This document shows, piece after piece, positions 47,361 to 60,288 of a stretch of 64,000 bases of DNA. Position 1 is the stretch's first letter; each line of letters begins with the position of its first letter. The position numbers and the translations under genes are program-made. The DNA is from Paragonimus westermani (lineage: Eukaryota; Platyhelminthes; Trematoda; Plagiorchiida; Troglotrematidae). A model generated the notes under the pieces. It saw nothing but the letters and a program-made list of their open reading frames with translations, searched no databases and was not told the DNA's origin. The DNA lies in contig QNGE01000741.1 in the NCBI GenBank assembly GCA_008508345.1, positions 8,344 through 72,343 of the forward strand, in the 5' to 3' direction.

Positions 47361-49959
47361 GAACAGAAAGTTGACTTCATGACTTTGGACGTCCAACACG
47401 TTGATTGTAGGCAGTGAGCGGATGAATTGGCGTCAGTTACACGATACAAAAGAACTTGTTCGTCAGTAAAGGGCTATCGTTTTGTTCAACCGAATATGGC
47501 AAACTAACAGTGTATGTTTGGATGTAGAACACAAGAAACAGGAGAAGGAATCGTAAATCATGCAGAAGATGTGGAATCGACTACCACTTAAACCTAACAA
47601 GTCAGAGTTAAACAAGCCAACGACTTGCGATCAAGCATGCACAGGATACCATTTCAACAAACAGTCACATCAGACTGTAGCAAGTCAAAAATGAATATGT
47701 TGGCAGTAAACCAATTGAAGGATAACTGTAGCCAGCTGACTGCCATGTTTCATTTGATGGAGAGGATCTTTGGTTGCATAGCCTGAGACAAATAGACACA
47801 ACGTTTCCGCAAAGGAAACGAACCAGTTAAAGAGTCTAAAACTGGTTAGAGGTATGCAGACTATCCGAAAACTGTCATGGCCATGACATAAATGAAGATA
47901 ACAGCATTTATTCTACGTCTACATGCTACATTATATTGTTCCTTTGTTTTCGAAACTACATGCATACGGACTCCAACAATCTACACTGGTCGACATTGTT
48001 CTTGTTTCGTAGCCAGGTCGTTTTCTTGTTTAGTACTTTTGCTAGTTGCCATCCGTCCTCATTCATCCTACATTGAATAACTAGTATTGATCTAGAACAA
48101 CGCGTAGTAAACCGGTCAACCAGTACACAGGCTCTCCCTGATTTGTGTACTGCTCATTGTTTTTTCGTTATGTATCGGCCATTGCTTTTGCAAATGCTGT
48201 GAACGACTTCGTTTAGGAAGATGATCTGGCACTCTGTTTGGTTAGTCATTGATCACTTGCGTACGACTCCATGGCTTGCACGTCTTCCTCGCTGGGTCGT
48301 GACGGTGGGAAAACTTTCAGCTCGTATCATGTGCCTGGTGGCGTGTAACATGTCTGATGGTGTATGAGTTGTGATTGTTTTTTTCATCCCTAGTGCGACT
48401 CTGCCGTCCAACTTATTCTCATCTGTTCATTCTTTCTACACTGCAGCTTATTAACCCGGTCTAGTGTTTAATCTCACGTGAATTCGAATAAACCTGCCCA
48501 CCTGCTCGCCACTACCATGTGCTCATCTCATTCTTTTCACTGGCGTTACTCGCACGACCCGGTTTATTTTTACTGCTCGTCGCCTAAACCCTGACTTTAA
48601 CATTAAGCGTATTACCACGGAGTGAAAGTGAATTTCAGATTAACACTAGGGAAGCGCGAATGTGTACTTTTGAAAGGGTGAACGCAGTCTGTTTGATTCT
48701 CTCCGTGGTCCTTGCCAGTACGACTGCAATTGCGCATTATTTATTGGTCAACTGTACTTGACGATTCAACACACATTGGATCAAAAGCCACATAAAGTCC
48801 ACTTGTTCTACTGATCCCTAACTAGGGTACCGCACAAAGTGCCCAGCGCTAGAGTTGACCAAAAGAGCCACACAGTGGTTTAGGCTCTATTGAGAGACGT
48901 ACGTGATTATTTACAACGCTAGGGGGAAAACAGACTTAGTCCTCGCTCAGCGGGCACTTAACTAGTGTGGACCAAACGAGGCAAGCTCGTTTTTTCGTTG
49001 AATTCGGTAGAATTAAGATTCATTCGAGGCACTGACGTATCCGCAGTGTTGAAGTGTCATGTGCACGGCCAGTCTAGTGAATCAACTCTTTGAATACAAC
49101 ATGATGATAGACTGGAGGCCGATGTCCATCTGCTGTATGAATTGCTTCATAGGTTTCCGTATGAAACCACGCTATAGGTAAGCTCAAATACCGGGAACAC
49201 TGAGCATGGAGTGCATCGCTTTATTGTTCCCGTATATTTTTCTACGTCACTCCTGAATTGTCCATTCGATCTACGCTCTAAGTCATTTCGGACATTAGTT
49301 ATCTACTGTTCAACAAGCACCCCGTTCTCGTGACAACTAGGTCTTTCGTTTCCACCTTAGGTCGCCCCAGCCTCACGTTTTATGTGGTCACCGACCGTGT
49401 ATTTTTGTACGTCTTGCTGATGAGCTTGACCAAAGAAGGCCATTATTCACACGGGTGGATCTCATGATCCGTTCAGTTGACACCGCCTCCTTGACTGTTT
49501 GGCGTGCCACAAAACGCTAAGTTCTGTTCTTCCCTGAAAAGATAAATTATCCCGTTTGAAAGCATTGAAACCGTACGTTCGATCGTCACTTAGTTTGGTA
49601 ACAAGTTCGTCGCATGAAGAAAGGTATAAGAGAGATTGGGACCGGAACTTTAAAATGACACGTTTGTATGCGCTAGAAAACTGAAAATAGTCCAAACTTA
49701 TTTGCTTCGTCCTACCAGTAGTTTTGGACCCTACCATGGGACGTTGATTATTGTCATTTTAAGCGGTTGTGCTAATCCAGAACAGCAATGTAAGCCAGAG
49801 TGGTATGTGCATGCAAGCTCGATACTTTTTTGTATATATTAATGATCCACTTTTTCTACTGTGGTAGACCTACTGCGGAAGTATGACATGCCCCGGAAGT
49901 ACTGCTATCAATGAAAAAGAGCTGTTTGTCACTATGACTCCTTAAATGTACTTTCCGGT
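47361..49959. other. Unrecognised stretch
   Basis: No domain or shared repeat recognised. A 91-codon minus frame at 49462-49737 has no motif. Confidence 0.45.
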
Positions 49960-50640
49960 TTTTGCAGTTTCTTTATTTAACCCCGGGCACATTGGTTTCC
50001 AAGACCTCGAAGCCCGAATTCACATCTAACTGCGACTATCCGGCCAACTGGTTGACCGTAGAGAGTGACACAGCAACTGCAAAGCGGGCGCTCCGGTTGC
50101 CATGCTACATTGCTGGTGATCACCGCGTTTGTAGATGCAGGCATGCAAGGGTTGAACGCCAGCAGTTCGATGCAAACGTTGTACGCCTCCTGTGTGCAGG
50201 TGCTGGAGAAGCTCAGTTGCGTTTGAGTAGGTGCCTCATGTGACACATCACGCGCGCGCGCGTTTGTGAACTTGCCGGTCTCTGCCTCTGAAATTCTGCA
50301 CTTTCTGGCCGTGGCGATGCCGTAGGCGCGAGCGCCTGCCGAGATCGTCTCACTATGATTTCATTGGGTAGGGACGCTTGCGTACGTCACACTACAACGC
50401 GGTCGTTACACATGCTCGCGCACTTGAGGCTGCATGTGCTCGTCTGTCACTTCTGCTGTAACGCGTGACATGTGAGTGTGCATGTGTCCGTCGAATCCAA
50501 ACCGGCATCATGCGGCCTGCGCATATGCGATCTGTTGGCGTGGTTGCGAGGCGATCGATAGGTTTAACACGTGAGCCGTCATTTTGTGCTTACGCGTGTG
50601 CGCGTGTGTGTGTGTGTGTGTGTAGAGTGACCCGAACCAC
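49960..50640. other. CpG-rich region with overlapping open frames
   Basis: Rich in CpG relative to surroundings, with a (CG)n run near 50250. Three frames across 49962-50246 are open for about 90 codons. One plus frame after GTGACACAG reads CHATLLVITAFVDAGMQGLN then ASSSMQTLYASCVQVLEKL (about 50092-50215), which looks somewhat protein-like, but no donor supports it. Confidence 0.3.
50594..50623 (+). repeat. (GT)n microsatellite
   Basis: Mixed GC/GT start then a clean GT run. Confidence 0.9.
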
Positions 50641-52029
50641 AGGCAGTAGGTGGAGTTGGTGGGCCAGTCGAACTATGGTTGTGGTAGCAACCGTGTTCCT
50701 TCTATTGGAAGTGAATTTCATTCTTACCGAGACATGTAGAACCTAAAAGTCTCCATCCCCTCAAAATCCATGGGCCTTGTGGGAACTGTGATCGATCACC
50801 GGGAGTGCCCTCAACGAACCGCTTGCTCAGCCCTTCGTTTGCACATCCCCCTTACACACCTGCAGCCTACGAGGTTCATACGATCAATGTTCATCATAGG
50901 TGGTGGCCTTCAGTGCGTTCTTGCAGTGATTACTGAATTTAACTTGAGAATGACCATACCTCAGGAATTAGACAGAAATGGGGTAGGTGCGTGATACATT
51001 AACGAACAATCGAATTCACCACGCAATTGCTCACTTATCCTTAAGGTAACCGCCACAACTCAATGTGTCAGCACTATTCCCTAGAGTGAGTGATTCAGTT
51101 GCAGTCCAAAATTACCTTCACAATCCCACCCGAGAATTGTGTACTTGCGGACGCCAAACGGTTGCGCCCACACACGACTGCTGGTGGCGCTAGTTCTGAC
51201 GTTCGGTCACCCCAATTGCCTATTGGTCAGAGTGGACGCGAGCGGACGAGGTAGCCAATTTTTGAAAACGCCTAATTCGACCTCGCGTGACCGAAAAGTG
51301 GGAGTGCACACACTACGCTCAGTCGTTATGGCCTTACTGGCCTGCCGGAGCAGCCCCGGCTGCTCTGTTGCCCAGTATGATTTCAGTAGCTATTAGGTAG
51401 TTCAGGATTGGACCATGGGGTTCGTACACTTCCTCGTCTGCACATCATTTGATCAGATTGCAGGTACCTGTTGCTCTCTTATCGAGCCCAACAAGCTAAA
51501 CCTCCAAATCCTTACAATACATGATCGCCTGTACATGGTTGCACTGATGGAGTGCGATCTTCTTGGACTGTCCCGCACTGTGGCCGGACAACATTGAGAG
51601 CGGTTGCTCTCGCGGTAGGCATTTATAACTGGAGTCATTGATGGCATGATCGAGATTGATCAATTCACTCCCTCCAAATCTGTGTTTTACTCCGTACTGT
51701 GACAGTGTCTACACATCATTGAATCATCCCCCTCCCATCCAACTTCGTGAGCTGAATTTTTTGATCCGTCAATACATTTTCTATCTTCCAATCGCTTTAT
51801 AAGCCTGCCATCGCTGAGCATGCCGAACTCCATTGAGTTTTGCTGCATCGGGTGAGAGAATGAAGGACGCATGTGGATTAAGGTGGAAAATAACTACTGA
51901 GTGTGTGAGGTTTTGTTCATCAGCTGTCGCTTCCACGAAGCAAACACTGGCTGCAAAACACTTGCTTTGTTCATCGTCAATATGCACCTGTTCAACGAGT
52001 GTGCACGTCTGAAAAGTGGTTTGGCAGAT
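50641..52029. other. Unrecognised stretch
   Basis: No domain or shared repeat recognised. Confidence 0.45.
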
Positions 52030-52230
52030 TGGATAATTGGATGAGATTCAGTTGCGAAAATGCGCGACTTCGGGTGGATTCGAACCGGCGACTGAAACAA
52101 CATGCCCCCAACGCGGCAAATGCTCTACCAGCTGAGCTACGAAGCCAATCCGGAAGCTCAGAAATTGTGTATGTGAAAGTACAGCTAGTCGAGAGCGCAG
52201 ACCGTGCAATTTTCCTGTCTTACCAGTGAC
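52030..52230 (-). repeat. SINE family C, best-preserved tRNA-like head
   Basis: Minus strand head (52146-52066): the 7-base 5' arm GGCTTCG can pair with CGAAGTC with one G-T pair, the D arm is GCTC...GAGC, the A box is TAGCTCAGCTGGTAGAGC (52139-52122) and the B box GGTTCGAATCC (52087-52077). The anticodon arm does not pair and the T stem has two mismatches, and the same block recurs at 22.7, 42.1 and 61.6 kb, so this is a SINE head and not a working tRNA gene. Confidence 0.7.
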
Positions 52231-52689
52231 AAATAGACGACGCTAACTGCTCCTATGCATCTTTTACCCAACAGTTTACTGCGTACATATCTACGATTTT
52301 CCGTTAGTCCGAGACTCGTCCTGCTCTGTCCTCATCTTTGTGATTCGCATGCCAATTTAGGATGTCTCAGAATTAATTTTGGCTGTACATAAGGGGTCAG
52401 CTGATGTCCCGTGGACATCATCTTCGCTCTTTCAACGGGAGATCTAGTTATCCTGCAAACTCCTCATCTATGCATGAATGAACCAGTTTGGACAGGTTTT
52501 TTGATCTCTAATTGATTGCATACTGAAACGTGATGGATACACGGGAGAGGAGCTTTAGGGGCAGCGCCGCGACGCTAATCCCAGGCGAGTCATTTTCATC
52601 ATGACAACAGCCTTCAGTCTAATGGGGTAGGTATCGTGGTTCGGGCCGCCCGTCGGCTACTTATGAGTGCCGATACTCAACTGTTTGTC
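52231..52689. other. Unrecognised spacer
   Basis: Nothing recognisable. Confidence 0.4.
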
Positions 52690-54140
52690 ATAAGGTAAAA
52701 ATGTGATCAGTGCACCTACGACCGGATCAAAATCCTGCCTGTTCTTCGTGTATCTGACTTCCTCTGGATATAGTGAGGTGACGTACCACAAGACTAAGGG
52801 GTATTTGGAACGCATCATTCACCAGACTGATTTCTCCGCAGTTGTCACATGGGCTTCGGCCCCTATTTTGAAAACAGGAATGACCGTTGGTTAGCATCAG
52901 TCAAGAGACAACTTTTCAGATTCATAAAGTGTCTGAAGGATATTTTCTAGTTCATATGCCACCCTCTCCTCACCATCCTTCAAAGCACGAGGAGGAAGGA
53001 GGTTTGGTCCAGGAGTCCTGTTACGCCTCAATGAGTTAAGCTACAGAGTCACTTCTGCATCCGACGAAGGGCCCTCTGGAACGCAGTAACTGACCTTTAG
53101 GTTCCGTCGTCTACATGGTCTGATTGAGGCCGGCTGAACTGCTCCTCAAAATGACTAGCCCAACTGTCAAATCGGCGCGAATCCTCTTCCATATATATGG
53201 TCCCATTTACACCGACTCGAAAGCAAGTACAATCACGGATCAGGGGAAAAGTTTTCCGATGTTGCCAACTAGTGCCCACGGTTTCCGCGCATGTTTCTAA
53301 TTAGATTACGCATGGGTTCTCGACGGTCGTGAAATCCAGTGACGCTTAATCGTAAGACTTGTCGACGTGACAGAAATCCTGTTCCAGCGCAAGCACACAG
53401 CTCCTTCGGAACATGTTCCTTCACGCCAAGCTTTCATAGCTGCTGAGGTTTGTTCCCAGCGTTCGTTACTTTCTCCCATCGGACTCGAATTGGGCTATTT
53501 GTTAACCAATGCTTTCCGGCAGAAGTTCCCTAAACTCTCCTCGCTGGAACTCCTGTTGATTATCCTGTGTTTATAGGCATATGATTTCTGAGCGAATGAC
53601 GGGACAGAACGAGCATCCACAACAGCGTGATCGCTGTCTAGGTGGTTGCTCCAAAGTGCACGACAACGTTTGACAGAGTGGCGTCACCTGTAACTGACTG
53701 ACTGTCCACGGATGATAAGCACACGGAAGTCTACATGCAACACAGTGCATTTTGCTGTGTTAGAATGCGGTGCTCAAAATACCGAGACCGTGAGATACGC
53801 ACGGGTGTAACATTCTTTCATGGATGTCGATGCGTTGTACTCGGACACTAAACATACCTCCCAGCCGTTTGACTTCTGGAGAAAGACGACTAAACCGATC
53901 ATTGAAATCGCCGGCTAGTACGACGATGTCAGAGTGTTTAGTCTGCCTCAGAAAGTCAGCGAGGGCGTCGTCGAACGCATCTTTGGTAGCGTTTGAACAA
54001 CATTCCGTCGGGGTGTACGTCGATACAGTGGATATACGACGTTGCGTTGGTCACTTTAGCCGATGTATTGAGTCTGATAGCACTTAGGCGACTGTTTTAC
54101 TGGGATGCAGCCGAACGTTGGGTTCGGTTAGGCTGTGGTT
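52690..54140 (-). mobile_element. LINE with AP endonuclease and start of RT, no 3' end
   Basis: Minus strand: YTPTECCSNATKDAFDDALA and SDIVVLAGDFNDRFSRLSPE (54010-53880), then GGMFSVRVQRIDIHERML, the C-terminal half of an APE-type endonuclease with the NxxxGDFN block. Next come a linker with SWASHFEEQFSRPQS (53155-53110; family RWAEHFEEQFxWP), LRRNRTPGPNLLPPRALKDG (53030-52975), VIPVFKIGA and QAGFDPVVGAL (about 52740). Then homology stops, before the RT catalytic core. Several stops and frame changes interrupt it. The family produces a nick in target DNA with the endonuclease and copies RNA with the RT. This copy has lost the RT active site and 3' UTR. Confidence 0.85.
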
Positions 54141-54620
54141 GCAGTGAATAAGACATTGATATCTGATTTTACTCTCTGTTGTTTGCAGTGGATGTGTTTG
54201 AAACTCCATCAGGATTTTGAATGATGTCGGACGTTTTTTGATCGTATTGGGTAATTCGTCGGCAGTCAGGCTCAGTCGTTGGGCGATTGGAGTGCTGTTT
54301 GTTTGAGGGTATCTGTTCCAAGCCGGTTTGTCGTGATCTGGAAGACAGCAGTGTCACACATGTGAAAGTGGTTCTGTTGTGTGCCCGAAAGACCATGCCT
54401 CACCATGTAAGCACTCTTGTGTAGTCAGTAGTGCTACATGCAACCCCTATGAGTGCATTTGCTTTTCGTTTGACTGCTTCCATTTGGCCTGTCTGACAAG
54501 GTTGCACCTGACAGGACCGACGTCCTAGTTGGCATTGCGGTCCGGACCGATGAAGTGCAGAAGCCTGACCACCTCGTCGAGGTAGCAGGATAGGTGAGTG
54601 CGACGTGTGACCGAACGCTT
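54141..54620 (-). mobile_element. 5' region of the same LINE
   Basis: Aligned with 30060-30525 (both minus strand). Its position, just upstream of the endonuclease, shows that the shared 400-base block is LINE 5' sequence. A short deletion probably separates it from the endonuclease, because the N-terminal half of the endonuclease is not seen. Confidence 0.7.
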
Positions 54621-55640
54621 AACCAAACACTCAACACGACGTATATGATTTCATCCAAACGACGACGAACCGAATGACAATATGGCTTGTATTTTCTTCC
54701 CTGTGACCTTGTTCTACGCTTATATCCTTTCACGCTACGTCCATGTCGAATTAAAATTGAATGTAACCACTATCTCTGTCTGCGACGTAGCGCTCGAACG
54801 TGTACACGTGAGGCACACGCTACTAGCACGCGCACGCACGCCAACACCAATCCGAGTTGTATGGAACAGCTGGACAGCGTGCGCGTTGGGCTGTCAATGT
54901 TGACTTGTTTATAGACGGCTTGGTTATCAGAGGCCACGGAACAGCAGTTGTACTCTCGACTGGGGATGTCTTTAGTGGCTGCTGTGTCGTGTCTCTGAGC
55001 TGACCGATGGAGCACACAAACTGGTAGGGATGTCATTGTTGAGTCCCATGCACTTGACATCACAGAAGTGGTTATAATTGGTCTACCTCTTTGGAAATAT
55101 CTCGCATAGTAATAAGTAACAAGTGGTTTCGACTGTTAACACATCGTCCATGTACTGACGTGTCAGTAACAATCACGAGAATAATTGTTGCGTTTACCAG
55201 TAAATTTAGTCAATGACTCGAAAAGTGGTTAACCATAGGTAGTCATGGTTGATGTCACAACTTTCGCGCCTCAGTAACTTGGCATATAGGAACCAGGAAG
55301 AAGCGTCAGAATGTTATCACAAAACTGTTGCATCTTTCAGAACGTTTTAGGACCTGCAACTCCAACTACCTGTTTTTCTACCCGCAAGTCATTTTTACCA
55401 GTTTTGTACCTGGAGTCTCGAAAAAAATCAGCCATGCTTAATGTCGAATCCGTGTTTCATTCGAGCGTGATCGTGCGGAAATGAAAATATTGACTTGATG
55501 TGGACCTTGACTGAGTTCGCATTGGTTTAATTCATTCTATTGTCAAGACTGTGGACCACCGGGATAGGGTACAGGGACTTGGGACTGGATCAAGAGTAGA
55601 TACGGATGTCATGTTACTAACTTAATGGGCGGTCCTATAT

Positions 55641-55642
<2 letters not shown>
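54621..55642. other. Unrecognised stretch
   Basis: CpG-rich around 54790-54850; overlapping frames without domains. Confidence 0.4.

Positions 55643-55682
<40 letters not shown>
55643..55682. repeat. (AT)n microsatellite, 40 bases
   Basis: Uninterrupted AT dinucleotides. Confidence 0.95.
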
Positions 55683-55685
<3 letters not shown>

Positions 55686-58516
55686 TAAATCTTCTGTCGT
55701 TCAATAGTGTGGCATTCCGACAACTAATTGAGTACCGTACGGTTACATGCATTGTCATCTATATATATGTCTATGCCACGAGTCAGCATTTTCAACCATA
55801 GCTTCTTATCCCGAAAGATTCCGCTTGTAGCACTTACTGTTTGATGTTTGATTATCGCTCTGTTAGCGTTCATAACACCCTCCGTATGCTTTTCGGGAGC
55901 TTTCGAATGATTCATTATATCTCGTGCACCGACTGGGACAGGCTCAGAGAGACATTCAGCAACACGACCTTCGTTAGCAGTGTGATCTAACAAATCCTAG
56001 ACGTGTTCAATCCAGTTAACAACTGGTGCCCTAGGTGTTCAGAGCGACGTTCCAAAATTTTCTAACGTCAAGGAGTTCTTTACTGCTCGACAGACGCGTA
56101 TCTTTTCGTTGTCTTCTTGCAGGCTTTAGTATCTGGAGTCTTACATCGCGTGAAACGGATGAGTTGTTGCACACTCCCGTTGGTCTCACTGCGTTTCTGA
56201 GGATTATAAATTGACTTCCTCTGTTCCTCCAAATGGCATTGCACACTTGAATAGATCCATCCTTGCCCTGAATAACATTTGGGATAAAATGTCGTACAGA
56301 TCGATCATAACTGTTCTACCACACTCAACTGCGGCCACTGACTAGGTAGCACGGGGGCAAGACACAGTATTACATAGCCCGTCACATTTGCTACCGTCTG
56401 TGAACTTCGGTCAACGTTAAAAGGCAACGTAGCTGCCTGACACACCTCTGAGTCATTTGGATTTTTCTGGATCGACTTCGGGAAAACACTAAGTCAAGAC
56501 AACGTTGAAACTGTTGCAAGCGGCTTCTCCTTCACCATCCGCAACAAGCTTCATCATCATCTCTCTCTGCAATGTTTCCTCTTCATCTGTTTTCTCCCCT
56601 ATTTCCAATATCCCTAACAGGAAGACAACTCTTTTCCTACTGTAGCCTAGGAACTAATCAAAATTCGTGATTTTTCGCCTTCATTTGCTCACTGGAAAAA
56701 TGCTGATGGCACACTCATTCTCGCCACTGCTGGGCTTTGCGTTTTCTTGTTGCTGTCCAACGTAATGGTGATACTCAACTCAGCCCGTTCTGCCGATCAC
56801 CAAACTACACATTTGATATGATTCCATTTTATAAAGGTCAGCGACAGTCCCGAACAATAGGAGTCACAAAGTGCACACTCACGAGCGGCATGCTGTGATC
56901 CCTCCCGGAAGTACACTGCATGATACAAATTACGTGTCTGATGTCGCCAAATGCCGATGTGTGATGGCAATAGGCTATGCTCGAATTGACGGCCACATGA
57001 GGTGCCTACACGAGGGTGACGCTCCTCCTATCGGGCTGTGCAGAAAAATTCAGTCTGTCAACTTCATTGTGTTTGGTTAGAATGTCGCAGTCTCGCAGCC
57101 CGAGTTTTCCGCCCATCCAGGGAGCCATCAACCGGCTCGTACATGTCCTCACATTCGTTGGCAGCTTGTCAGTCCATGCATTGGAAACGTTGATCATAGT
57201 ATTCAGCTTCCCCCCTGTTAAATTTCGTGCTTGACGTTTCTCCAAAATCTGTGCAGTTACAGCCGGTTTGAAGAAATCAGATGCGATCCAGAAATCTGTT
57301 TGACGTTGTACGCTTCTTTTGTCGTTTAATTTATACTACTTGCTTAAACACAGTAGTGACAGTGGGAATTGCTTCTTGATCGTCAGACAGATGCTTACCC
57401 GGACACAAAATCCCGGGTGCGAACTAGTCCACGCTAATTCCAAGCGAAAGGCTCTTCCAGAAGGATTACTAAAAAACAGGCTGCTTAGTCGACCTAGGTT
57501 AGCGAACGAGCTGAACGCTGCTGTCAACACAGCCACGCTAACCGACACGAGGGTACACAGAAACATCTGGTCAAACGGTTTAACTCCATCGTCACAGTGT
57601 TTCAGCCACCACGACTCACGATCAATATCGCCTGGCTGTTAATAAACGTTCTGGCAAACGTCTCAACCTTAGAAAGACAACGCTGGGCTATGGACCAGCA
57701 TACATCAATGAGTGCTATCATGACAACTTGTTCACCAAACGATTCACGAACAGGACAAATATGCAAACCAGTGAAAGATGCAATGAAAGCTAACAGTTTC
57801 TGGTCTACCACATCATTTGTACACTGTAACCTGATGTTGCATAGCCGTGCTACTAAAACGCTAAGGGTCGCATGGTTTCTCAGCCTCTATACCTAGCGGA
57901 TTCTAGTTCATATCAGTAGGTGTTCCATTGTAATCATAAATTGGTACCATGGTGTAAGCAGCTGGTTACTTCATCAAGATTGATGTGGAAAACTCGTACA
58001 GAAGTGTTGCTCACTTGGAGATGCTTTGTTCTCCAAAAACTTGCTCTTTACTGAATGCTTTTGTGTGCAGTTTGGAATGGACGAAATATGATGTTGGAAA
58101 CAGATCACACTGGTGGACCACAGTTAGGCGGATAATATGTCATTCTAGAATATACAACTACCAATGCGGTGACACTTCTATATTTCACAGATGAAACACA
58201 TGTGGCATGTAGATATTGTTAGGTAGCATTAGCTTGATGTACGTTTGTCTTCAATGTTTCACGAAGTCACTACCTTCTTGTCCGGAGTGCTGTGTTATCT
58301 ACCGTGTTGTATTCCACAACAGTGGAGCCAAAACATAACCTTAGTGGATAGTAGATGGCAGTGTAGTTGCTCAGGTTCCGCATATCGACCCGAACCGATT
58401 TAACCTACTAAATGTACAAATCTGCCAATTACCACTAGGGACATGCTGTTCTACGGATAGGACAGTATTACTGTCACAAAAAGAAAGAAGTAAAATAGTG
58501 CATTAGTATCTAAGCC
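55683..58516. other. Unrecognised stretch
   Basis: Frames of 60-107 codons on both strands without recognisable motifs; no shared repeat found. Confidence 0.4.
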
Positions 58517-58541
58517 ATATATATATATATATATATATATA
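58517..58541. repeat. (AT)n microsatellite ending in an assembly gap
   Basis: AT run that stops at the N block. Confidence 0.95.
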
Positions 58542-58553
58542 NNNNNNNNNNNN
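58542..58553. other. Assembly gap, 12 N
   Basis: Twelve N between an AT microsatellite and a hairpin. The true missing length is unknown. Confidence 0.98.
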
Positions 58554-58583
58554 ATTTCGAGTATACATATATATACTCGAAAT
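58554..58583. repeat. Perfect hairpin, 12-base arms
   Basis: ATTTCGAGTATA, loop CATATA, TATACTCGAAAT. It sits directly at the gap edge. Confidence 0.9.
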
Positions 58584-59397
58584 GTTGCCTACAGTTTTGC
58601 TCACACATGCATTCTCCTTTAGCATAGCGACAGTAGGCGTTGCAAAATAATTTCAGATATTGCATTGCATTCCAAGGTTAGGGGCATTCTGAGTTTCATC
58701 CATATTTGTCGACTTTTTCCGCAAACCGGGCATCTAACATGGCCCCGAAGGTAAGAATCTGGTGATCTTCAGTCCGCTCCACTGATCCATGGGTGCACGA
58801 ATGTTTAATTAATCTTCTTTCGTACACGTGGAACATAGTGCGGTCCTGCAGCATCTTGATTTGGTACAAACTACTGATGAAGCATCTGGAGATAAGAATG
58901 TATCGGTTTGTAAATGATTGTGCAAAGTAAGATGTTACCTGTACCGTTCTCATCAAAATAAGAGAACAAGATAATCCGTGTCGGAACAATTGGCGCCCTT
59001 TCCGACTAATATCACGTGCCAAATAACACTTGACCGTATCCAACAGTCGAAGTTTCTGTAATCGGGTCTCCCGGTATGTAGTTACTTGTTTTTGAGTATC
59101 CAGTGCACAGCATACTTTAATGTAATACATTCTTGAGCAAGCAGACAGACCTGTTTAGAGGCTGTTGTTCACACATCGTAGAACATTGGAGGGACTTCAC
59201 AGGTAACCGGTTGCTTACTCAGATGCCTTACATTAATTTTGCTAGTGTTCTCTTCTACACTTTCACCACAGGTTGCGTAAATAAGAACCAGTTCAATACG
59301 CTGTTCACTTGTCAGATTACCGACACGTCGTTCTTTTACTTGCGGTCCAAGAGTGTGATCTGGCTTCAACATAATTTCTTCCAGATCAAATTGTGGG
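58584..59397. other. Unassigned region with a 144-codon minus frame
   Basis: The minus-strand frame 59130-58696 starts MYYIKVCCALDTQKQV and includes RLQKLRLLDTVKCYLARDIS and GRQLFRHGLSCSLILMRTVQ. It is one of the longer non-retroelement frames here, but I recognise no domain, and a chance frame of this size is possible in 64 kb. Confidence 0.25.
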
Positions 59398-59715
59398 CTC
59401 AAGTCGGAGACGCTATCATTCCAACACTCAGTGGAATGTCCCGACGCGGTGGTGAGATGGTCAAAGCCCGCATCGGATTGATTGCGGACAACACGAGCGA
59501 CCAAACGAGTCATTGCTCAATGAAATGGAGTCAACGGAGGGGATATAGCAAGCTAAAACACAACAGAAAGCGTCGGCCAAATGTACAGAACCGGGGAGAA
59601 ATGCACACGATGTTCAACTGGAAACCTCGCTGAGTTGTGGTCCATGAATGCGAACGTGTGAGTGGCGTAGGGACATGTGAACTGGACAACAAAGATCTTG
59701 CTTTTCGCCATACCC
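59398..59715 (+). repeat. Family B repeat, near full-length copy
   Basis: GACGCTATCATTCCAACACT, CAGTGGAATGTCCCGACG, GCGGACAACACGAGCGACC and ACAACAAAGATCTTGCTTTT match 25495-25810 in order. The head hairpin (CATTCCA...TGGAATG) is kept. Confidence 0.75.
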
Positions 59716-60288
59716 AGGTAGCAGGTTACGCAAATGTCCTAATTCTACAGTTTAGGCGGTTTGCCGACCGCCCATTACGCCCTGGTGTGTGCAGACTTGT
59801 CAGCTGAGCTTGTCCGAAATCCAGGTCACTGTGGTTGCCGTGCTGGTCTGAGGCCCACAGGTCGATCGATCGTGCTGCATGTCCAGCTCAGCACGATCGC
59901 CTGGTTGACGCATCGGCAATATGTCACGCCGATCGGGCGGCACGACGCACTCCCAGTAGGGTTGGGGAAACAGGTGGGCGTGAAGTCATCCGGTTAGGCT
60001 CAATCCGAATCTCGGTTGGCTGCCTGGGTGCAGTCGCCAAACAGGAGCTATGGGTGCGGGCCGGTAAACGTCTCCCTCGCTTATTGTGTGTACTAAAGGG
60101 CTTAAAGCGAATCAGGTTGTCATGCTTCTAATGTTCTGTATGGTTTTGCCTGGTGGATTCACGTTGGCCGTTCAGTCTGGCCCCCACCTCTTCCTGTCTA
60201 TCCTCGCTTGATTGTTCTGTTTTAGGGGTTCATTCACTGAAATAACTTAGTTGGATGTGGCACCTCCCTATTACCGTGACATACACAG
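59716..60288. other. GC-rich unrecognised stretch
   Basis: 59750-60110 is rich in GC and CpG with two overlapping open frames (78 and 98 codons). No domain. Confidence 0.35.

Noticed and set aside
52066..52146. tRNA gene on the minus strand
   Set aside because: A and B boxes and acceptor stem look right, but the anticodon arm does not pair, the T stem has mismatches, and the same block recurs three more times in the window.
55724..56246. Retroelement-like minus-strand frames
   Set aside because: No RT, integrase or endonuclease motif could be found despite suggestive length.
59133..59633. 166-codon plus-strand ORF
   Set aside because: Its second half is family B repeat shared with 25490-25835, and the first half shows no domain.
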